From Sphagnum compactum (taxonomy: Eukaryota > Bryophyta > Sphagnopsida > Sphagnales): a stretch of 64,000 nucleotides of DNA. Of this stretch, positions 47,401-59,719 are shown in pieces. The position numbers and the translations under genes are program-made. The notes beneath the pieces are model-generated. The model did no database searches. It saw only the letters and a list, made by a program, of their open reading frames with translations, and was not told the origin of the DNA. The stretch lies in the NCBI GenBank assembly GCA_965153455.1, contig OZ234495.1, positions 22,502,875-22,566,874 on the forward strand, read 5' to 3'. Positions within the stretch are counted from its first letter, which is position 1; each line of letters opens with the position of its first letter.

Positions 47401-48793
47401 AGGACTCAGCTTCCTCTTCTGGTAGTCCTCAAGGACAGCCAGAGCTGAGTGCTGATAAGCGATTGGATGAGGAACAGAGAGAATGGGATGAGCGAGAAAG
47501 AGAGTGGATCTCTGTTGTGCAAGACCTGAGGGAAGAATCTCATAATCATAAGCAGCTGGCAGAGAAATGGAAGAAGGAGCTTGAGGGTGAAAAGAGGTAT
47601 CCATTCTACTGAAATGGACATTGAAATATTCAGTATATTCAGTAGGGTTTTTGAATCGGATTTGATTAGTTTCTGCATTTGAAGCATCACTCTTGCAAGT
47701 GTTCACAACACAGATGCAAGGCATGTCAATATTATTGCTGGTGAAAGGTCCCCTTGGTAATAATGACCTTTGCAATGATTTGTCACCAGGTGTGCGCAAG
47801 AGATGCATGATGCTCTCCAGATGGCTATGGAGGGACATGCTCGCCTTCTTAACCAGTATGCTGAGTTGCAAGAGAAGCATACTTTGTTGCTGGCAAAGGT
47901 TCGAGAGATTCGTGATGGTGTATCTGACATTAAGAAGGTGGCTAAGAGGTCTGGTATGAATGCAACTGAGGCTCGGTGGTTTGATGTCCAGTCCTCACAA
48001 ATAGTGGCTATGAAGATTGAGCTCGATCGTGAGAAGAAAGCTGCTAGGCAGGAGATTGAGGCTCTGCATGTACAGCTACAGGACACAGCAGATGCTGTTC
48101 AAGCAGCTGGGGAGCTTCTGGTTCGCTTGAAAGAAGCAGAGGAAGCAACGAGTATTGCTAAAGTACACCCTAAAACATGATCTTTCTTTGAGGTTAAGTA
48201 ACCCAGAAAATGGATCTAGACAGAAATGTGGGTAGTTTTGCATCCTTGAATTCAGTGCATGCTTGTTCTGAGCAAGTGGAGGTTGTTCATCTTATGCTAT
48301 GCAGAATGCAGCAGCCATGGCAACACAAGATGCCGAGGGGATGAGGTGTGAAATTAAGAAGCTAAAGAAGCAACATAGAAAAGAAGTCATTGCTTTACAA
48401 GAACACCTATTTGAAGCAATCTCACAAAGATCATCTGTCTGCTCTAAATGTGGCACATCCAATGGCATGAAGACACAATCTGAAATGGGTGACACGGCCT
48501 GCTGTGTTAAGGATATTCCTTGGACAAGTGAACTGGAAGAAGTGGCAGAGCAGAAGTGGAAGAACGACGTAAATGAAAGCTGGAGCTGTGATGAAGGATT
48601 GGCTGGAGAAGAACATCTGGGAGGGGAAGAACCTGAAGAGGAGATTGAAAGGTTAACATTCAGCAGAAGTGGATATCAGTTCCTTGAAAATCTAGACATA
48701 GAGGAGTTTGATGATGATGACGATGAATTTCTTTGTGAATCTTGTGGAGAGCGAGCAACAAATTCTACGAGGATGTGCAATTCATGCATTTGA
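41432..48793 (+). CDS. Kinesin-12 (phragmoplast-associated, PAKRP1-type), 19 exons
   Basis: Exons: 41432-41638, 41935-42228, 42340-42483, 42635-42718, 42877-43005, 43282-43341, 43468-43521, 43822-43914, 44206-44301, 44426-44571, 44709-44858, 44990-45119, 45263-45978, 46127-46403, 46538-46636, 46833-46985, 47109-47596, 47790-48162, 48305-48793. They total 4,182 nt, 1,393 residues, with all junctions in frame. The basic N-terminal extension (1-167) precedes the motor (about 168-510): [10 protein letters not shown]-loop GQTGSGKT (242-249, split by an intron), NNESSRSH switch I (368-375) and DLAGSE switch II (405-410). An acidic low-complexity region, then coiled-coil segments including [14 protein letters not shown] and [19 protein letters not shown], follow; these are landmarks of PAKRP1 proteins that sit at microtubule plus ends in the phragmoplast midzone and support cell-plate growth. 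The C-terminus has an Asp run and CX2C-X10-CX2C (1375-1392). Intron 11 has an atypical GTTATT donor. Confidence 0.96.
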
Positions 48794-51170
48794 GTTATGC
48801 AGTGGAAGTGCAGGGTTCATCCAAAAAGAGAGGTTCAAAGCTAATGAATCACCCTTGTTGGAAAAGAGAAATGAAGCTAATTACAGCAGCCAGTACAATT
48901 CAGTATCGCACTGACCTCTGCGGTTCCAAGCTCCTGTTGAAGCTCCTCAGATGTTTTTTAGTCATATTGACCTGCAAGGCAACAAGCTCCTTTCTGAGTT
49001 GGTTTATGATATACATAATTGTTTTCCTGCTGCTTAATTGCTGCTGGCAGGTGATAGAATGCTTTTTCTTGATCTAGAGCTGAGCAAATGGATCAAGGTA
49101 ATTGGATACCCATAAAAGATGTGCCATCCAAATTCCATCTTCTCTTGATGTATTGGTTTGCAGTGGAGATTTTATCGGTTGTGCAATGAAAGTTTATGCA
49201 CAAAAATAAGTTATTGCCACTGCTGAGAATAAGTCTATAGTTTGTAGTTGCAGATGTGTATACATATAAATGTATTTTTGTTATTCAGGTTTTAAACCCT
49301 AAAGCAATTGCTGTTTTGCTTTCCAGGGGCTTGAAGAGAACCTTACTCAAAGGCACTTCAGTAAGATTTTTCATCACAGTTGGTAGCAGCAGACTTGATC
49401 AGTTTCTTTTTCCTATTTGTACCAAGATATATATGCAAGAAGATCAGCTTAAACCTCTGATCATTATCAATATACTTGTTGCTGTTTGCATTTGCAGGTG
49501 GTGATGTGATTGATCTGAAATCTTTGGATTACCCCAATCCATGCTAACAATCAAGCTTTATTGAAGCCATGAAAGAACCAGCATTTTGGAGTCTTTGATT
49601 TTGCTCTTTGTCACAAATGAAACACAATGGTTCTAAATTTCGAGAGCTTTCCTGCACCTTCTAGAGGTGCATATCTTAAGGAATCTTGTCAACTATTCCC
49701 ATGTTGTATGCATTTGTCCCATGTATAGCCAAGGTTTTCGTTCACTTGATTCTTTTGCCATATGTAGTTTGTTTGAACTTTCCATTTTCTCTTTGCGATA
49801 AAACTTTGGCCCAAGACAAATTATCAGACTCTACAGAATTTAATTGGTTACCATTCCTTTTGAAATCATAGTTTAACATGGTAGTTGGTTTATTGGAGGT
49901 ACAAATTGAAGATAACAAATTTCGAAGTGATGATCTACCAAGCATTGTCAAATTAAGGTGAAACTCTTGTAATATAGTTGTAGGATAAATGTGGAACACA
50001 ATATAGATAGCGTTCCCAAATTATCAAATTTCTTTTAATCCTATTTAATTCATACTTGAGGATCTATTTGCATTTTGTCTTTGTGTCATAATCATTCACC
50101 ATAAAACAAGTTGAGAAGGTTTACCATCATGTGGTCACACAAGTTAAGACTTGTCAAACTTGTCACAGCACTTACGATTGTTGAAACTTATGTGCTTGTG
50201 TAATTGATTTTTGTGTGTAATATTTAATCTTGTGTTCACCAATACCATACGTTTAAGTCCATATTTGAAAAAAAGGATGATTCAATAGTTAGCACATGTT
50301 GATATTTATAAGAAATAATGTTCCATGCAATCAAACATTAACATTTCTTCCTGAGTCCTGACATTCACCTCTTGCAAGAAATTGGTGAAAGGTTTCTTAA
50401 TAAACTAGTTTCTAATGTTCTTGTTGATGCTGTCTAAACGCTTTGCAGAGCTTAGATACCATGTTATTAGCCACTTCATCTGTAACACTGAATTGCTGGA
50501 GGTGAAAAGTTTGAAAAACTTGGGTAATTCATAACTGTCGGTCTAGATGATTTCAACTAACTAGTTCTAAGGTTATTCTTTTGGGAGCGAATTTTCACAT
50601 TTTTTCAACCTGCAAAATATGATTTTGACACTTACAAAGGATAATTGTGAAAAAAATGACTAATTGGTTGGATCTGCCAAAAAATAAAAAATAAAAATTA
50701 CAATAAATTTACAGCTGGTTACAGCAGGTGGCCAGAATATAAAAGAATTTTTAATATTTTCTACTTTCATACTGGTCTATAGCCAAATTTGACTAAACAT
50801 TCTCGTGTATGATCACCATTTGGCTACATCACAACTAAAAAAAAAGAACCAAAGAAAAACCCTTGATTAGGTCACTGCAGAATGTAAATGGACTGGCAAC
50901 CATCTAAGTTCTTAAAACAATGGAAAGTAAAGAGGACTGGAAATCTAGCAATGCTAGAAAATTTTGGATGCTAGACAATTTAACTATATTAAATACCTGG
51001 AAAAGCTGCTATAACTTTTTCTAGTGTATGTGGAGGGTGCCTTACTCACAGTAAAATATTTGCTTCAATTGGTCCTTACTCCTTACCCTACCCGAGCGGA
51101 GAAAATTTCTATGTACAGGTGTAGTGTCCTTGCCCTTTCGGCAAGGTTCCAAACGAAGCAAAATCCCCCC
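48794..51170. other. 3' flank of the kinesin gene and AT-rich spacer
   Basis: The first few hundred bases are probably 3' UTR. Several intron-like borders (for example TTTGCAG near 49,498) occur but no further coding sequence could be connected. The rest is AT-rich with nothing recognisable. Confidence 0.5.
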
Positions 51171-51173
51171 TTT

Positions 51174-51192
51174 CCCCCCCCCCCCCCCCCCC
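51174..51192 (+). repeat. 19-nt poly-C tract
   Basis: An uninterrupted C run, followed by further C/T-rich sequence to about 51,209, in AT-rich surroundings. Confidence 0.9.
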
Positions 51193-51209
51193 TCCCCCTC
51201 TTTCCCCTA

Positions 51210-54200
51210 TTTTAATTTTTCTTATGTTCCCATATGGTTCTCAATAGTTCATCATTATTTATGTCACATTTCAATTTTTTACCTTTTCATGTCTATGTAA
51301 ATGTGCATGGGAAAGGGGTTAAGTAGATGGAAAAGGTAGGTTATTACAAATTACATGACATGAAATGGCACATGTTAATTTGCCTTTCCATATCCATGTA
51401 ACTTGCAAGTGGGGAAGGGAAAAAGGAGTGAGGTAGTTAGGCTTTCAAGAAATAGGTTCGGATGGCACAAATGGATACACATCATTTTCTTAATTATATA
51501 GATTTGGAAAGCATCTTATATTTTTGAGGAGACACATTATGCCCACTTGAGAGGCCTTTTACACTCACATTAGAATTCTCCACCAAAGAAAGCTGGTAGA
51601 ATTGTCGATCATTCCACACCTTGGATGAACCGATACCTACATTGGTAGATGAACGAGTGAAACACATCAAGGTGGATGAAGACATTGGCATAGCTTTGGC
51701 AAGGTGTCATTGTCTAGGGTACTAGACTAGAAGCTATAGTCTAAGATTAGAGTCTAGATTACCTAGACTAGACTACCTAGGATCCATCATGGTAGGGGTA
51801 TTTGCACAGAAGATGTATCTTTAGTGTTGGTGGTGTATTCGTATCTACTATTGCTTTAAGATGTCTTTTGATGCAAGGAAAATGCATTGAACCATGCAAA
51901 ACTGACAACACAACTCCTGAACACTATTTGCATTTGGGTATTGTGTGCTTCTAATTATTTTGAGTTTTTTCAAATACACATCTTCGCATAGGACTTTTAG
52001 TTTTAGATGCATTAAGAGTAATTAAATATTATTTAAAAATTGTACATTGAAAGCACAAGCACTTTCATGTATAAAGTTGAAATATTTCAGCCAAATTTGT
52101 TTGTATTCCAATTGTCAACGTGGAATATTGTTTATGTTTTGTATGCTCAAATGTTAATTTGTGTTTCCAACTTTTAACAAAATCTACATTCACACTATTG
52201 TTTGATGTCATTTTCACTAATCAATTTTTAGAAATACTCCATTGCACCCCTCCCCCTTCTTCACACCTTTTGCACATCAATGAAATTAGTGATGAGTTCC
52301 TTAAGAATGTAAGCATGCATCATCGCAATTTCTCTTCAAAATCTTTTCCTCACCTTCATCTCCGATGTTCAGTCCTTGAAAGAGATTAAAAAATCAAGAG
52401 GGCTTTGGACATGAATCATTGTCTTAGCTCTCACCATGTTCCCTTGTGAAACAAGAACACAATGAGTACAGCATGAAGTGATGTAATACTTGATGTGCAC
52501 AAGAAATAAATACCTAACAATAATGTGAAGTCTTGCTAAGATATCAGGTACACCTAGCACAAGTGTGCACCATGTACTTTTCACAATTTGGTGACTTGAA
52601 TCGGATTTTATGTTACACCTATTGCAAGTGAATATTCTATATCTGTCACAATTTTGAGTCTTGTTGGATTTGGTGCTATACTTTAAATGAGTGTGTACCC
52701 TATACCTATCACAAAAAACATGTCTTGTTGAATTTTCTTATTTAATATGTAATGCGAGTGCATACATTAAACATGCAATGATTTTGGCTGCTCCATAGAT
52801 GCTATAATGTACATGACATGATACTGTGTTTTATATTTTTCACATTGAATGAACAACACAAAGGCGGTTAAACTTATAAATTTTCCATTGAAAAAATTAA
52901 AGAAAGAAAATTATTTTACAAATGTGTTTATGGATTAGATCGTTAGAGACATGTATCTCTTCCAAAATTCATTTGCAATATGTCATACAAGAATGAAGGC
53001 CCTTCAAAGGTTATACAAAAATAACACTAACCTTTTTGTCTTCTAAATATGTCTAAAATTGAGGTTCTAGCATCTTTGAATTAGGTTTAAAGTTTGCCAC
53101 CACAAACCTATATAACACATCCTAACCTTAATGCTAGAAATTGTGCATTAATATGAGAAGGGGTTAAGAAACATGTTATGATATTTCACCTTCTAAACTA
53201 GGAATAATAATTGTAATAAATTTCGTTAATGTCTATCTAGAGTAGGAATTGAAATAAACATGGCCCTAATCTTAGGTTTGATCATGAGTCCTTAAAGAAC
53301 TTAAAAACACCACATATTTGGGGGGAAGACCCACAATTTCATTTCACAAATTTAAAATATGAAAGTTTTGACCATTTTTGACCTTTAATTTTGAAAGGCT
53401 AGGGAGGAAGACCAAGTTTACCATTGTCCCACAAACTTCATTTTACACTACTAAATTGGTAATTTAATTTGGTATCATTGATTAAATGGTGATAAAGTTC
53501 ATGTATCAAAAGTAATAAAATTCATATTGATAAGAGTCCAAAAATAGATTTAAAAAATAAGTAGTTGTGAAAAAATAAAATTCTAATAACGAGCAATCGA
53601 AACTGGTATATGGGGGAGTTTTTGAAATCCTTCATATGGTCATCCATGGACCATTCCAAAGACAATTTAAAAAATACCTACCTTATTTTCAAGCTTAACT
53701 ACTTCATTTCTTTCTTAATAACTATTTCTTTTCTTATTAACATTTTTAATAATTATCTCTCACCTTTCCTAATAATTACCTCCATTTTATAACTACCTCA
53801 CTCTTTTTCTTTATATTAACATGGCTATGAAAAGATAAATTAACATTTGTCTTTTCATGTCCATGAAATGTATATTAATTTAGATTAAATTTGAAATTGA
53901 CAAAAATAATGATGAATTATTGAAAACCATATCAAAACATAAGAAAATGATAAAATAATTGATCGAATCATTAGTAGTGCGCATCAACATGGAGTTCAAA
54001 TTGAAAAGGATAAAAACATGGTTAGGTGTTTTCAAAAGTGGCATATGAGAATCCATTTTTAAACATTTAGATATTCTACAATAATGATAGTTTACAAACT
54101 ATTTATCCAATGTGCATTATCTGATGCTTTAGGTCAAAATATAGATAAACTAGTTTATAATATCACTAGACATGAAATTGGTCAAGATTTTCATGTGGAA

Positions 54201-56940
54201 GCTTCAATTTTTCAATGTGAAATGAATTTCAATGACAAAAATGAGCCAATTATTATCACATTAAATCAAATTTCTTATATTGGGAATCTTTGAATGCATT
54301 TTACTGCTTAAACTTCTCATTTGATGTTGGGTTAAATTTATGATAAAATGAACCATTAGAAAGTGTAACCATTCTTGAATAACATGCTCATAAATTTATG
54401 CATAAACTTAGGTTTTAATATTTCTTACATAACCTATGCATTGTGATGTAATATACATTCAAGAATGAAATATAAATCACTTCTATCAACATTTGAAGGT
54501 GAAAAACTATTAAGTTTATGCTTGTAACCACTCATGAAATCTTGAATAAATTTAGTAAAAAATTTCAAAATTAATCATTGTGGGGGGGGGGGGGGGAATC
54601 TTCATATTGATGCAAATTGAATAATTATTACATTTTATATGGCTTGGGATCGTCATTTGGATTCATACAAAAATATATGGTAAAACTTGCAATTTGCATA
54701 TGTCCCTCCTATAACCTTTTGTAAAGATAAATTGTGGAATTCAAACATAAATTCTGTGCAACATTTGGTTGCATTCCACATCACCCTCTAATGTCAATTA
54801 ATTTTTACTCTTGTGCTTTTGGAAAAGGAGTTGTGTGTGGTTCCTTTTATTGTGGACTTACGCAATGGCATAAATTTTAATTTTATTTTTGACATTACTA
54901 TGTCATAAATTCTAAATTCACATGTAATTAATTTTTTTTGATAGAATAAATGTCATTAATTCAAAAGTTCATTATGAGTTCATTTTTAATAGTTCATCCA
55001 TATTTTCTAATAGGATTCCCATTAAAATTTATTGCAACATGGATATTTTGAAAATTGACAATGTTGATGTTAAACATTTAAAGTTCATTTATAGTTTAGA
55101 CAATTGTGACTATGTGGATTGTCCAAACTATCTAACTTATCCACCCAAAATTGAAGAAAACTAACAACTTTATCAACTTATGAAAATATGGTTTAATTTT
55201 GGTCATTCAAAAGTTGCTAGTTAGAATTTGGCCATAATGCTTTAGGAAAGAATTTCTCATGAACATTTATTATTTCATGTTACATCACAGATATTGAATG
55301 ATTGGATGAAATTTGGAATGAGAATCAAAATAAAACTTTCAATTTTTAATTGTTCCAATTAATCAATCAATCCAAAAATATGGATTGCAAAAGTCCATCA
55401 TTAAAAGTGGATGTATTTTTTTTTAAAAACTAATTACACATCTATTTTAATCAAATTATTCATTTATAACCAAGTCCCATTTAACATTTTTAATATTTTA
55501 TGTTTTGCCAAAGATTGAAACAATATGAATATAATGAAAATAAAAAGAAGTTATAAAAGTGAACCATTCATAGGTGCACGCACCCTAGTGTAGGTACTTG
55601 TTCACCCTAACATTTGGTCTACAACAATCAGTAGAAGATGGGCTATATGGTACTATTGATGAGTCATGTGAAAAATTTACAAGAAAGATAAATTAAAAAA
55701 TTTGTCACCTTACAATCTAGTTTTAAAGTTTCAATTCAAATATGAACGCGAATAAATTAAATTTCATTAATTACAAAATTGTTTTCCAACCTATAAGATT
55801 TGAAATACAAGTCATGGAATTAATGTTTATAAAGAGGGTTTCCCATAAATTAGTTTTTGAAAATACAAACTAAGTGTTGTGGAATTTTGTGCAATTTATC
55901 ATGGTTTCAGAGATGAGAAAATAAAGATAAATTTCACTCAAAAAAATGCTATCATTATTTGCATACATGAAAAAAATTGAAGGCAAGTTTAAAGTGTTGG
56001 TTTGCTTGAGGAGACCATAATTTGACATGTATTTTAGATATTATAGAATATAAAAAAATATTGAATTTTACCAAAATCATGACTATTTCCATCAATGTGA
56101 CCATTGATAAACTATATTATTACAATTGTTAGATGTTTTTGTTTAACTTGCACTTTTGTGTATTACATTCAGTTTGTGGTTTCTTGTGACTTTCGTTAAT
56201 AATGATAGAAACTTTGTATATGATGTCTCTTTTTTCTGCTTTCTATTTCTAGAACATTTAGTTAACATATACACAATTTATTTTGGGATTGCTTGAGTAA
56301 TCTTGCAAGATCCAAAACAGCTGATTGTCAACCTTTTGTTGGGGAAATTTCACAAATGATGGTCCAAGTTGCTTACAAGATGGATGCAAGTCAAATGGTC
56401 CTCAATCAATGCACCTTACTAAATCCTTACTTGAACAGACAATAAACTGACATGATATATAACAACTTACAACATACAGAAGCAAACATAAAACAAATGA
56501 TGGGCATTTTGATGATTTTGGAATGGTGGGTAAATCAAAATCTATTAATGGTGCAATAGTTTGCAAATCAACGAAAGTTAAAACTATGAAGTGGAAACAA
56601 CAGAGACAAAACTTACAAAGTAAATGCAACTCAATCATGGAAAAGGGACCTACAAGTTTTCATTGCCACTAGGTTGAGGTCCAATGCCTAGTCTAGTTGA
56701 GTTCCAACTACCAAAGCTTCTGTGCAAATGGAATTTTTCTGAATATTGCTAGCCTTCTTCTTTCAACCATTTTCTTGTTTTTCTTTTGGATGAATGAAAA
56801 TTTCACAAATTTAAGAAGTAAGGCATTGAGGGCAACTACGATATTTGTGAATATAATATGCAATGGGCCATGGGGTAATCCAAGTGTTTTAATAATCTAC
56901 CCAAAGATGTTCACATTCTTTTTTAATGCTCGTGGGATAT
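51210..56940. other. Long AT-rich spacer
   Basis: No gene-like frame on either strand. It contains a self-complementary patch of repeated CTAGACTAG-type words (51,716-51,781), weak repeats around TATCACAA/TTGAGTCTTGTTG at 52,560-52,780, and a 15-nt poly-G run at 54,582-54,596. Confidence 0.6.
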
Positions 56941-56943
56941 TAA

Positions 56944-57706
56944 GTCCATTGATAGTTGGGGTACCAAAAAAGGACTTGAGGACTTTTTAAAACTATTATT
57001 TATAAATAACATTTACATGAAACAAACTTAAGTGAGAAAAAATGAATAGTCCAATATAAAATAATTCATGTATTAATGGTGATTTTCACATTCAGACATA
57101 ATTGTGTATGAATATTTTGGATTGATGCCAAAAAATGTAAAAAATCCTAGAAAATTCCAAAATGAGTTTCAGTGGACAACCAAACATGTTTTTTGACAAG
57201 ATTATTTCCTGCACATCTGATTTGCATCTAAAGTTAGACATTTTGAACCCATTGAACATAATTTTTTTTATCAAGTTGTTTGAAAAATGAATCCTTTGCC
57301 TTGTAGCCTTTCTTTCAAAAATTTAAAAATTTGAAATTTTTGTATGATTTGATTTTTCATCAAGTTCATCCAATGAACATGTATTTTCATAGAAAGGGGG
57401 CATGTTTCTGTTGTACAAAAAATTTGAAATCAATTACATGACTTTATGCTTTCCTTTTAATTAAAAAAAATATATATATATTTTAAACATTTGATTACTT
57501 TAGTTTACAAGACTCAAAATGACATTTACATAGTATTCAAATTGTTAAAAATGTTTTAATTAATTTAAAAAGACATTATTTTATCTATTGGCATACAACA
57601 ATCCATTACAATTATAATAATGTAAGAAAAAAAAAAATTCAAAGTTGTCCTTTGCAATTTTTTTTCAATTAAACATTCTTTTTGGTACCCCAATCGTGAA
57701 TGGACC
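56944..57706. mobile_element. Non-autonomous terminal-inverted-repeat element, copy 2
   Basis: Left end GTCCATTGATAGTTGGGG-TACCAAAAAAG and right end CTTTTTGGTACCCC-AATCGTGAATGGACC form a terminal inverted repeat of about 28 bp with a few mismatches. The internal sequence matches copy 1 at 37,945-38,717. No transposase frame. A target duplication is not clear at either copy. Confidence 0.82.
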
Positions 57707-58749
57707 CTACTAGGAGCTATGGAATGATCGAAAACAATTGCATGCTTAGGAATCTAGAGGATAGTTCGTCCCTCATGTACTTTCTTAACAAGAAACTAAT
57801 CAAGGAAAAGGGAGTTGAAACATGACCAAAGAATTGTAGACACATATACTTGATAATACATATGCGTGATAGTTTTAATTGAAATATGCGGTTTTAGGGT
57901 TTTCCCAAGAACAAAATTGTGAAGTTTTCATGAGTATAGAAAAGTTGCCAAGGTCATTGTACATTGTTGAGATATAAGTTAACATGCATGCAAGCTCAAA
58001 TTTTGTGCTACAGTAGTGCATGCATCATCTAGAAAATGTCACAAAAACCTTGTGATTCAAATTCAATATGAAAAAACCACTCGGTATAGGTAGGTTGTCT
58101 AACAATCCACACACCTACCTACCACAATGAATGTCCTCACTTGAACTGTTCACATTTTTCATGGGATTCATTAAAGCACATCATTGTCACAGGGCATAGT
58201 ATTAATTAGTGCCGTATATTAGTTAGGAGAAACCCCAAATGGGAGGAAGCGAAACAGCCCCGTCACATCACTAAATGCAAAAACCAGTACAGCAGTATAT
58301 TCGTTAGAAAATGGCTCACTGGAAATTACTACAACTTGATATGACCACGTAGAAAATGTTAATCCAAGATATAGTCAAGTCTATTTGACATCTAGAAATT
58401 AAAAAATTGCTCCTGACTGCCCCTAGCTAAATGTCGAGGCTTTAATCATGGATCGGGCTTATTCTTGTGTTCGCGCTAGTTGCACGACTGGAAGTATTAT
58501 TTCGTGCACCATAATTAGCGCAGCAGCTGGTCCATCTCGGTTGAATCTTGCGTCGTCTTCTCTATGTTTTGCGAAGCTGTTTAATCGCATTGAAGAAATT
58601 AGTGCAACAATTGTTGAAATAATCAAGCACAAATTACAGTGTTGAAAGAATTCGACATTGAACTAGACTTATGTTGCAGTGACATGGAGAACGAGAGTCG
58701 AAACATTAGTACCTGCCCGATGCTTGAAGTCGAATCTGCAAAGATCATG
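57707..58749. other. Spacer and 3' flank of the glycine-rich protein gene
   Basis: No supported gene. A 65-codon plus-strand frame at 58,448-58,645 lies in the 3' flank of the minus-strand gene and has no supporting feature. Confidence 0.5.
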
Positions 58750-59621
58750 TCAATGGCCATGACCGCCACCTCCATAGTTGCTGTTGCCATTTCCATAGCC
58801 ATTGTTGTTGCCATTTCCATAGCCATTGCTGTTGCCATTTCCGTAGCCATTGCCATAGCCGTTGCCGTTTCCTTTACCACGTCCATAACCATTCCCGTAC
58901 CCGTTTCCATTTACGTAACCGTTCCCGTTGCGATTCCCGTTGCCATATCCGTAACCATTTCCATTGCCGAAGCCTCCCCCGCCGCTGGCACCTCCACCTC
59001 CGTATTTGCTGTCACTCCATTTCTTTCCGCTGGTTTCCGTGCTGGTAACCTTCGTAGGCTTATCAGCCTCGAATACCTGCGGAAGGGGAGAGCAGTCCGA
59101 CCGACAAGCGGCAGATTACGATCAGAACTCAATGCAATGCACAGCGGTTGGACTCAATTACACTAGAATTGACGGAAGTGTCAACAAATTACCGCTTGGG
59201 CTGCATCCGAGAAGGTGATCGTTGCTCTAAATCCGAAGAACATCAACTCAAGTCCGACTACAACTAGAGAATTAGAGACTACGAGTTGATTAGAACAGAT
59301 GAACTCATCACTCGACTGATTCTATTCGGTCCGCATTTTTCAGGATGCAGTATGCATTCGGACGGCTTCTTAGGCGAGCTATCAGCAAAAAATAGTGAAC
59401 CGACATAACACTTTAGATTGCACGAAATAATATCAGCCAACGACCAAAATTGAGTTGGAAATTCTAATTACCTCAGTCTGGGTTGACGACTTGCTTGCTT
59501 CCTTTTCCAACTGTCGGTTCTCTGAGAGCTGCCTGCAAAGCACTGGTGTGAGTAATGCATGTGAGAGAAGGAGAACAACAGCCAAGAAAAACAAAGCCTT
59601 CATTGCGCTCGAAGAAGCCAT
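58750..59621 (-). CDS. Secreted glycine-rich protein with GNGYG repeats, 2 exons
   Basis: Exon 1 is 59621-59472 and exon 2 is 59076-58750; together 477 nt and 158 residues. The single intron (59471-59077) has a GTAATT donor and a CCGCAG acceptor, phase 0. Residues 1-30 form a clear signal peptide: MASSSAMKAL, a hydrophobic core FFLAVVLLLS, then a small-residue exit before CRQLS. A charged linker (about 31-75) leads to a domain (about 76-158) rich in Gly, Asn and Tyr with repeated GNGYG and GNGN units and a GGGGHGH end. Such proteins are usually exported to the cell wall, and the tyrosines could be cross-linked oxidatively. A TATATA box lies at 59,711-59,716 about 90 bp upstream of the ATG. 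The antisense strand of exon 2 holds a long but spurious open frame (58,639-59,166). Exact role unknown. Confidence 0.9.
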
Positions 59622-59710
59622 ATTGCTGCGTCGACTAGACTAGTCCTGATTCAGTCGAGAAGGCGCTGATCGATATGAGAGTGATGCGGAATGAGATTCA
59701 GACTGCGTCT

Positions 59711-59716
59711 TATATA
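59711..59716 (-). promoter_or_regulatory. TATA box of the glycine-rich protein gene
   Basis: On the minus strand the sequence reads CCCTATATAAGAC, about 90 bp before the start codon at 59,621, giving an estimated leader of about 60-65 nt. Confidence 0.65.
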
Positions 59717-59719
59717 GGG

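Noticed and set aside
51174-54596. CRISPR array, riboswitch or bacterial operon features anywhere in the window
   Set aside because: The window is eukaryotic; no regularly spaced identical repeats with unique spacers were seen, and the poly-C and poly-G runs are simple homopolymers.
58639-59166. 175-codon plus-strand frame with alternating Val/Ala/Ile
   Set aside because: It is the antisense of the GNGYG repeat exon; the minus strand has a signal peptide, splice sites and a TATA box, so the plus frame is a shadow.
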